Under the pieces are notes generated by a model. That model ran no database searches and had not been told where the DNA came from. It saw only the letters and a program-made list of their open reading frames with translations. Both the position numbers and the translations under genes were made by a program. A stretch of DNA of 64,000 bases from Apostichopus japonicus (Eukaryota; Echinodermata; Holothuroidea; Aspidochirotida; Stichopodidae): the NCBI RefSeq assembly GCF_037975245.1, contig NC_092571.1, positions 12,531,917 to 12,595,916 on the forward strand, in the 5' to 3' direction. Positions 56,531 through 64,000 of the stretch are shown piece after piece (position 1 is the stretch's first letter; every line of letters starts with the position of its first letter).

Positions 56531-56751
56531 AGCGGTGTGTTATTAATCACAAAAACGAAACAGTCAGAAATTGAAGGGGAAGTTCACGGAGAGAGAGATA
56601 GTGTGTGTGGACGGTCGACTGGGATATTATATTGGAATTAGGTCTTTGGGATCAGGACAAGTTTATCCTCGGATTATGGAGTGAAAACTTTTGGGATTAT
56701 AATCACTGGAGTTGAAACTCTTTGCGGGTGAAACAAATCACTTGGACGAAG
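56530..56751 (+). other. Candidate non-coding first exon
   Basis: The block following the CCAAT boxes (GCGGTGTGTTATTAATCAC, AAGTTCACGGAGAGAGAGAT, GACGGTCGACTGGG) ends at GACGAAG|GTAAGA. No long frame is open. It looks like the 5' UTR exon of a plus-strand gene whose coding part lies beyond the right edge. The left boundary is a guess. Confidence 0.4.
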
Positions 56752-58980
56752 GTAAGACAATTTTTTTTTGTTATAATGAGACCTTCCCAAATTTGGGACT
56801 GATTTGATCTTACAAGAAAAGAAAGGTGAATATATAAATAAATTTTGAAATGTTTTTACCTTACCCCTCAAACATGTTCGCTGATTATTTGGTATGAATA
56901 GATGCAACATATAAGGGACCAGTTTCTTGCAACTAATAAAACTAATTATTCCGTCTTATATTAAGATCTGTTCATATGCTGATAAAGCATATAGAGGAGT
57001 ACTAGATGGGTATGGTAGAGTAGTGGGAGGGGAATAATACCCCAAAAAATGGGAGACGGTGAATGGAGAGAAACATGTGAAGAAGGAACCAGATGTACTA
57101 TTTGTAGTTAAACTTGAGGTGGCTTTGGGGAAGGAAATCACCTTTAAAGGTATAGGTGGATGGGAAAGAGGTGACCATGTAAAGATTATTCGAGAAAGGA
57201 AAGGGTTTTTGCTTCCTTGAGAGGACAGCGCTAAACTAACAAGGTTTAAATGAAATGTATATGATGGACTGTACGGTAATGCCACAAGAAATGTTAGATA
57301 TGTATTCTAAAATGGCACAAAAGTTTAAAAACTTGTTATATTTTTGGATTTTGTTTTTTTTCAACAGTTTTTTACTTTTGGGGATATTTGTCGGCATTAG
57401 TGTTGGTTAATACTCCAACATATTTTTGTGTTCAAATGGTGTCTGGATGTACATAAAAGTGAGCAAATGCAGTATGCACTGAATTGTAGCTCCAATGTAC
57501 TTCATAGTAAAGCCCTCTTTGCTTCACTTTTTTTGAAGGCCTACACGTCCTTTTAGAAATACGGTTCGAATGGTTTGTTTGACTCCGAACCTATTAAGGA
57601 ACATCGGTATCGGTGTGTTTGGAGGAATTTACAGTTTTCTAGATGAGGCTATTTGCATAGTAGAGGACTTTGGTTAAGGTGACTCTAAAATCCATATATA
57701 GTGAGTGTACTATAGAAGCCTAACCGAAAAAAGTTGGGGCAATCATTGCAAGTTTAATATGTTGGTTTTGGTGCATCATTAGTGTTATAGGTCATCACTG
57801 TTGGCCCCAAATCTTTGGCTGACTATAAATTGCTTGTAACAAAAAAAACAGACTGGGATCCTTCTAGCATTCTCAAATGTGAACAAGACTACTGTAGGTC
57901 TTATCAGGGACTGACATTATTATCCACAGGATATTATGAGATGGTACTTCAATTTCAAGATGTATTAAACAGTCTGTTAGTTTTCCCTACACTGTTCTGT
58001 TTGCATGATTTCATGGTTTCCTTTGAACCTTCATTACCTTGAAAAAACAATGTCTAAGTGTCTTTAGCTATAGGTAAATATGATGTTTATAGCTCTATCA
58101 TTTGCACATGCCACCTCTTTGTAAAGAAATTTTGAAAAAAAAAGTTAAGAACAGCTACCTGGCTTACTCAAGTCATTTAATCTTTTGTATACAGTATGTG
58201 GATGAACATACCAAAAAACAATAAAAAAAAACATGGTGTCTGCTGTCTGCATAGCAACGGACAAGACACCTTTTATTTCCTTCCTTCACTTAATGTATTA
58301 ATGTTGATGAATTAATAGGGGTTTATTTCTACTGCAGTGCTCCCAATCATATGTGGCATGAATCATCTTTAATGGATGGATTAAACTTGGAGATTTTCAC
58401 TCTGTTGAAGTGACTTTTACCATTTTTTTATTTTATTATATCCTTGGGTACTCATAATTTTACTGTATTTTTCAAAGCATTCTCTACTGAAGCGATCCAT
58501 GGTATAAAAAGATCGAGCCGGCACAATGCTTGTATATGCTGGGTTATAGTTATACTCTCAGGAATTTCCAAATAATTTGAATTCCTATCTAATTGTAAAT
58601 TAGTTATTGATACAAAGTCTCCATTCAACAATAGTTTATGTTTCTCTGTTTTCCTTTATAGTCTTTTCTTGCTTAAATAAGCCTTTTCTTCTGTCTTTTT
58701 CTTCTGGTTTGAGTAATTCTCTTGCGGTCACTAAATTTGATAACCGACCTTTGTTTTTCTCTGGTGTCCATCATTGTGCACTTATATACCAGACACCTGC
58801 ATTGACTGCTGTGTACATGTACATGTCAGAAAATAAATTTTAAGTGAAAATTGAATTATTTTTCAAAAGTGAAGAATGTCGATGTAATTGTCAGAGTCTG
58901 ACAATTGACAGCGAATGTCGATTCATTTCCTTGACCAAGCTCGATGAAAACTCTCAGATAGAATTCCCACAAGGTGTAGA
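56752..58980. other. Presumed first intron, no recognised gene
   Basis: AT-rich, without known repeats or coding exons recognised. Confidence 0.3.
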
Positions 58981-58984
58981 GAGA

Positions 58985-59335
58985 GGGCGCCGTGGTCAAA
59001 TGGCTATAAATGCAAATGGACTTGCCATCTAAGGATATTTATCTTTGCATGTGTGAGTTCGGACCAAAGCATCATTTACATCATTTCCTCGGGCAAGGCA
59101 CGTAATCCTCCACTGCCTAGACTCTTTATCCCAGTTTAAAAATTTAAAAAAAAAAATGGTTGCATGCACTGGGTTCGTAGCTGCACCCCTTGGGAAGTCC
59201 CACAGGGTGGGGGATATGTACTGTAGATGTGGCACACTGTAGTGTCCCGTGAATGACTGCACTCTTGAGTGTGCAGGTGTGACAAATAAAGTTACCAATG
59301 ACCTGGGGTCAAATTTTGTGCTTAAAATTGTCATG
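58985..59335 (+). mobile_element. tRNA-derived SINE, nearly full length, plus orientation
   Basis: The head has GGCGCCGTGGTCAAATGGCT (A box) and GTGAGTTCGGACC (B box), the body TTTCCTCGGGCAAGGCACGT, GTAGCTGCACCCCTTGGGAA and GTGTGACAAATAAAGTTACC. The body matches the reverse complement of 23700-23880 and 640-880, so it belongs to the same family. Confidence 0.75.
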
Positions 59336-61343
59336 CGAGAAATAAGACCTTGCCTTGATACGAGACTGTAAACCTTGAAACTGTAACTGTTCGCGAGATT
59401 ATTGTCACGTTCTGGCCAATACCAAGGGAATTGGGTAACCCTTCTTGAAAGTCGATGAGATCTTAATCTATCTTCCATCAAGATAACATAAATAGCTGAA
59501 CACTTGGTTAACTCTGTATTAGTACTGGTACTGAGAATTCACTACCTGGCAAGAGGTACAACCCCTCCCCCTCCCCCACCCCCCCTAGTGGACAGAATAT
59601 TCCAATAATCCTAGCGTAAGTTCTTTCATATAAATATATACAATGTATTATATGCAGTTGCAACCTAAACAGTAACAAATTCTTGAACATTTGTTTCAAA
59701 ATTTGAAAAACCATCTAAACAACCTCCATTTTACCAAAATTGTCACCCCCCCCCGCATTTAGAACTCAATTTCCACTTGACGAGATGACATTTTAACCTC
59801 CCCTAGTACAAAAAAGGGGGTTAATCACCCCTTTGACCTAATCGGCAATGCACTCTCACCCCCCTGCCCCCTAGCCTTTAATATGGAATGCTACACTGTA
59901 GAATGAAAATAATGTCGTTTTTCAGAGGTCTGCATAATAAACCACTTAAGAAGCCTAAGATACCCTTCATCTCAAGAAGAATCATATCATATTGTTCAAA
60001 TCTTGAATATTACAGATATTGAAGTATGTCAAGAAGACTGAACCCAGAGGTTTTAATAATCCCATAGATAGATCTTTTTGGTCATTTGCCAGTTTTAGCA
60101 ATTCTCAGAACGTACATGCAATTAGTTTTGAACCTGGACAAAACAAAAGAAAAGAAAAGAAGATATCGATGTGAAAAAGACATCGCTTGGAGCTGAAAAA
60201 AGATATTAGTTTTTCATTCAAAACGCTAATCACACCTTTGAGGCTGCATAAAGAACAAATCTAAAATCATAATATATTCCAAGGGTTCTAACGAAAGGTA
60301 AAAAAAAAACCTGCTAAAAATATACTCATCTGTTCCGTCGATGTTTTAAGACATCTCAACTCCTTACGCGGCTTTGACGAAATCAAAGATTCGCCACAGC
60401 TCGAAGAAGATATAATAGTGCCAACTCTTTTCCCAAAAGCATTTTCTTCTAATCAACACATTTATGATCTGTTAATAATGACTTTTCTGTCGCCATGGTG
60501 ACAATCTGGGTGAATCCATGAGGGAGTCATCTAATCTAGTCTCCCCTGCTGTACTAACTTTACATGTATTTTCTCCATATCGAAGCTTAATTTAGTCTTT
60601 GCCTGTGCATTGAGTGGTGTATCAGATGAGAGATTTGCATTTTGTCTCATCAGCTGTCGTTAATCATGCATTTTCTTCCTTTGATTTGTACCCAGAGGCT
60701 GACTATAGAAGTGATGAAAATTTTTAATCTGGGTGGGAAGGGAGGAGGGGAGGGGGATGGGAGGATGGTGGTAGAGGGGTGTGGAGGACAAGGAAGGACA
60801 AAGAATTATTATGTGACTTTTAGTTAAGCTGAGAAGCAGATTGTAAATGTTTTTTTAAAGCTCGTTTTCTCAATAAGTTTGTTCATAAGGTCAGGGGGGG
60901 GGGGCTGAGTGTCCACTATTTATAAATGTCATTCCGTACCCTCGAATTTAACCTGGAGAGATCTAGAACCAGGTTAAGACCTCTCACCAGAATCTACCTA
61001 AGTTGCTGATCATGAAGACTATATAAATTGCATTGTGTTTTGCGTATGGTATATACTGTGTTGAAAGTTGCCACATTCTGTGGGTATGTATACCATACAT
61101 GAATGTAACAGGGAACATTTAGAGCCTGAAAACATGGTATATATATATATATATATATGTCAAATTCATCCAACAAATCAAATATTAAGAAGGATGAAAT
61201 TCAGCTGTATTTATATATTCAAGCAATATTTAAATAATGAAACTGAGAGGTGCAAAATTGTTGGTATTGGAGGAGCATTTAACTCAAGTGAAGTAACATG
61301 CAATGCAAATATATAAAGACACAGGTTTGAGATGGGTAGGTGG
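59336..61343. other. Intergenic or intronic stretch without recognised genes
   Basis: Contains a C-rich block (59565-59585), a G-rich block near 60735-60785, a G-run at 60893-60903 and a (TA)n run at 61139-61159. No exon was recognised. Confidence 0.35.
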
Positions 61344-61631
61344 CAGGCGCGTAGCCAAGGGGGGGGTGAAGGGGGTAGCCGCCCCCCCTTGAGCATTTAA
61401 AAAAATTTTTTTTAATGTTTTTATGATATCGCTAGTATTTTCAAAAGAGAAAATGCTAAGATGCAACTTACAAGGCCTGGGAAGTGCCTTTTCCAGCCAT
61501 CTGGGAGGCATTTTCAGCCAAAATTTTCTTGTACGCTTCGCGCCAACCATGGTGGCACTACGCTTAGTTAGTTTGCAATGCTGAATCGACAGTTTCACCC
61601 CTCCCTTGGCAAATTCCTGGCTACGCGCCTG
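61344..61631 (+). mobile_element. hAT-type MITE family B, copy 2
   Basis: 288 bp, with ends CAGGCGCGTAGCCA and TGGCTACGCGCCTG forming a perfect 14-bp inverted repeat. A perfect 8-bp duplication (GTAGGTGG) lies at 61336-61343 and 61632-61639. Interior similar to 42395-42692; no transposase. Confidence 0.93.
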
Positions 61632-61974
61632 GTAGGTGGTGGGGAGAGAAGGGAGGGTTTTCTCAATAGGTGTTGGTCCAAGTTGTTCAGATGGCACCGT
61701 GTCTTTGTAACAAAATCATTACTGTGGAAATTATTAAGGACACAGTCCCCTCACACCCAACATTTGGAACAATACAGTATATTCCTTAATTTGCAGCTAT
61801 TTTTCAGAGACTCCCATCCCCCTCCCCCCCTCCACCCCATCATCCCATCTCAGGTTGAGAAAAATATATTGTCTAGCTATGGAGATCTCTGTCAAAGTAA
61901 ATGTCTATGACCATAAATTCACCCACAACTGATTGTGCATGGGTACAAGGCTGGGAATTAGACCATAAAGATGA

Positions 61975-62660
61975 ACATTGTTTGATTGGCTTAAATTTAA
62001 ACACCTGTTCTGTATTAAGCCAGGATGGTTGGGTTTTAGAGTTACCTCGTTTGATGGGTTTTAAATTTAATCACCTATTCTGTATGTAACCCGGGATGGT
62101 CAGGAATTAGACTGTAAGATTTACTTTGTTTAATGCGGTTTAAATTTCAACACCTGTTCTGTATTTAACCCGGGACGGTCAGGATCTAGACCTTAAGGTT
62201 TACCTTCTTTGATGCGGTTTAAACCTGGGATGGTTGAGATTTAAACCGTAAGATTTACTTCGTTTGATTCGGTTTTAACCTGGGATGGTTGGGATTTAAA
62301 CTGTAAGATTTACTTTGTTTGATGCGGTTTAAATATAAACACCTGATCTGTATTTAGCCCGGGATGGTTGGAAATAGGACCATAAGATTTACCTTGTTTG
62401 ATGCCCAGGGTTTAAATTTAAACACCTGTTTTGTATTTAACCTGAGATGGTCATGATTTAGACTGTAAGATATAATTCCTTTGATGCGGTTTAAATTTAA
62501 ACACCTGTTCTGTATTTAATCCGGGACGGTCGGGATTTAGACTGTGAGATTTACCTCGTTTGATGCGGTTTAAACCGGGGACGGTTGGGGTTTAGACCGT
62601 AAAATTTACTTCGTTTGATGCGGTTTAAATTTAAACATCCTGAATTGTCGGGATTTAGAC
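61975..62660. repeat. ~80-100-bp minisatellite with TTTAAATTTAAA palindromes
   Basis: About 9-10 units of GATTTACCTTGTTTGATGCG, GTTTAAATTTAAACACCTGT, TCTGTATTTAACCCGGGATG, GTCGGGATTTAGACCGTAA. Some units lack the middle block. No coding content. Confidence 0.93.
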
Positions 62661-63444
62661 GGGTCCGTATGATCCACCTTGCACATTCACCGGGCCAGGC
62701 TTCAAATTTAACACCAGTTCTGTGTTTTGCCCTGAACAGATGGAACGATTCGCCACCTCACATTAAGCTACTTAACATGAGAAGAGCTAATATCAGCCAT
62801 TATAATACCTGTAGGGAGGGGGGGGGGGCCTTGCAACAAGTTTTACTTATTCATAATCAATAATCAGTTGAATATTTAAAAGCTGCTACTTTACAATTTG
62901 CAAGGTAATTTCCTCTTTTTTTTTTATAAATTACATCAAGTTCAAGAACTTCCTCTGAGTTGCACTTTCATAATTTTGTACATTTTTGGTTGTATGACAA
63001 TAACATAAAAAAAAACACCAAAACAAAAAAGACCGGGGAAATACAGATAAGAAGTCATGCTTCACTTTGCTCTTATTATATCCAATTTGCCTGATCTAGA
63101 GCTATAGAAAGAAAAAATAAAAATATATATAAAATCCTCCAGAAAATATCTCACACTCAAAATTGGCAAATACATTTCCATGAAATTGTGGTTATTTCGA
63201 GCAATTCATCATTCATTTTGCCTAAAGACTTCAGGAAGTATATTAAATTTGTTTGATGAATTGGCAATTGAAAAATGATCAAAATGAACTTTAAATACCA
63301 TTATATGCTGATTATTGGAATAATTGAGCAAGGCAGTTTGTAATGATTCATTATGTCCTCCTTTAGTACATGAGAGCAGAGATTAATTAGCAGAGTACAA
63401 AATCTGTCTGAGACGATTTGTAGTATCTCAATTTTCCATATATA
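62661..63444. other. AT-rich stretch without recognised genes
   Basis: No exon or repeat family was recognised, apart from a G-run at 62816-62828. Confidence 0.35.
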
Positions 63445-63765
63445 ATAATAATATTAATAATAACATTGAGGATTTATAAAGTGCAGACATATCCACCAAT
63501 AACGGTGCTCAAGGCGCATCACAATATTACCCTGGTCAACGATGATAACCTGTCAAACATAGAGACAATCCCTCCACATGGCAGCAGCTAAACAGCGCCC
63601 AACTAACAGTTAATCTCACAGGTCCCTATTTATACACCTGTAGGGTGAAGAGAGGCAATGGAGATCAAGTGCCTCGCCCAAGGACACAACGTAACGATCT
63701 GGCCAGGACTCGAACATGCAAGCCTTAGATCACAAGTCCACTGCCTTAACCACAATGGTTTCACA
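63445..63765 (-). mobile_element. tRNA-derived SINE, minus orientation
   Basis: Read on the minus strand: a head with TGTGGTTAAGGCAGTGGACT and a B-box-like GTTCGAGTCCTGGCC, a body with TGTCCTTGGGCGAGGCACTT and GGATTGTCTCTATGTTTGAC, and a (TTA)n tail. Related to 22685-23000. Confidence 0.82.
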
Positions 63766-63924
63766 CATATATGTAGCAATTATTATGGAACGTTAGTAAC
63801 TGTTTGTAGCTCATACAGTACAAGTTTTTAAAACCCCTATTTGGATTGTGTGAGTACAAAAGCTGTTTTTTATCTTCGGATTGTGTAATTTGACCGTATT
63901 TTCTACACTAACTTATTTTGAAAT

Positions 63925-64000
63925 AATAACCTGTCAAACATAGAGACAATCCCTCCACATGGCAGTGGCTAAACAGAACCCAACTGATAGTTTATCTCAC
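63925..64000 (-). mobile_element. Partial SINE cut by the window edge
   Basis: ATAACCTGTCAAACATAGAG, ACAATCCCTCCACATGGCAG and the following bases repeat the block at 63545-63625 almost exactly. Confidence 0.75.

Noticed and set aside
59029-59481. 150-codon minus-strand ORF
   Set aside because: It is antisense to a tRNA-derived SINE and flanking DNA.
640-63765. Functional tRNA genes
   Set aside because: The A-box and B-box-like sequences belong to SINE heads; none folds into an intact cloverleaf by eye.

Overview
This is a window of an animal nuclear genome, AT-rich, intron-rich and full of simple repeats, MITEs and tRNA-derived SINEs. The gene content and repeat style (SINEs with a microsatellite tail, L2/CR1-like LINE tails, Penelope-like fragments) suggest an invertebrate deuterostome, perhaps an echinoderm. 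That placement is inference and has low confidence. There are no bacterial-type operons, and nearly all of the long open frames are shadows of tandem repeats or transposon debris.

Two protein-coding genes can be rebuilt exon by exon. They lie head to head. On the minus strand, positions 7-6423 hold a complete coding sequence for an OTU-family deubiquitinase of the OTUD3 type (8 coding exons, 414 residues, with the DGNC and GDHY catalytic motifs and a UBA-like segment). On the plus strand, positions 8891-37927 hold a complete coding sequence for SMG8, the nonsense-mediated-decay factor that works with SMG9 and the SMG1 kinase (21 coding exons, 878 residues). Every exon joins the next in frame with GT-AG introns. 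About 2.5 kb separates the two start codons and probably contains a divergent promoter region. Both genes appear to have a 5' UTR intron.

SMG8 introns are crowded with independent tandem arrays: a ~29-bp array whose every unit looks like a 3' splice site, a 354-bp satellite, a CAGTT-type array, a ~24-bp array, ~100-bp repeats, a 1-kb TTCTA/TTCTG tract, and an ATGCAAA array. They also carry MITEs, SINEs, a LINE 3' end and two Penelope-like fragments with a degenerate hammerhead-like core. Several arrays touch the splice sites of the neighbouring exon. A 59-nt exon-like segment at 28031-28089 may be an alternative cassette exon.

From about 38 kb to the right edge no complete protein gene was found. 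This part holds three copies of a hAT-type MITE with perfect 8-bp target duplications, a second hAT-type MITE family (one perfect copy), a fold-back repeat cluster, non-LTR reverse transcriptase remnants, SINEs and minisatellites. Two exon-like, apparently non-coding plus-strand segments (52428-52600 and about 56530-56751, the second behind two CCAAT boxes) may be the 5' UTR exons of a gene lying beyond the right edge.
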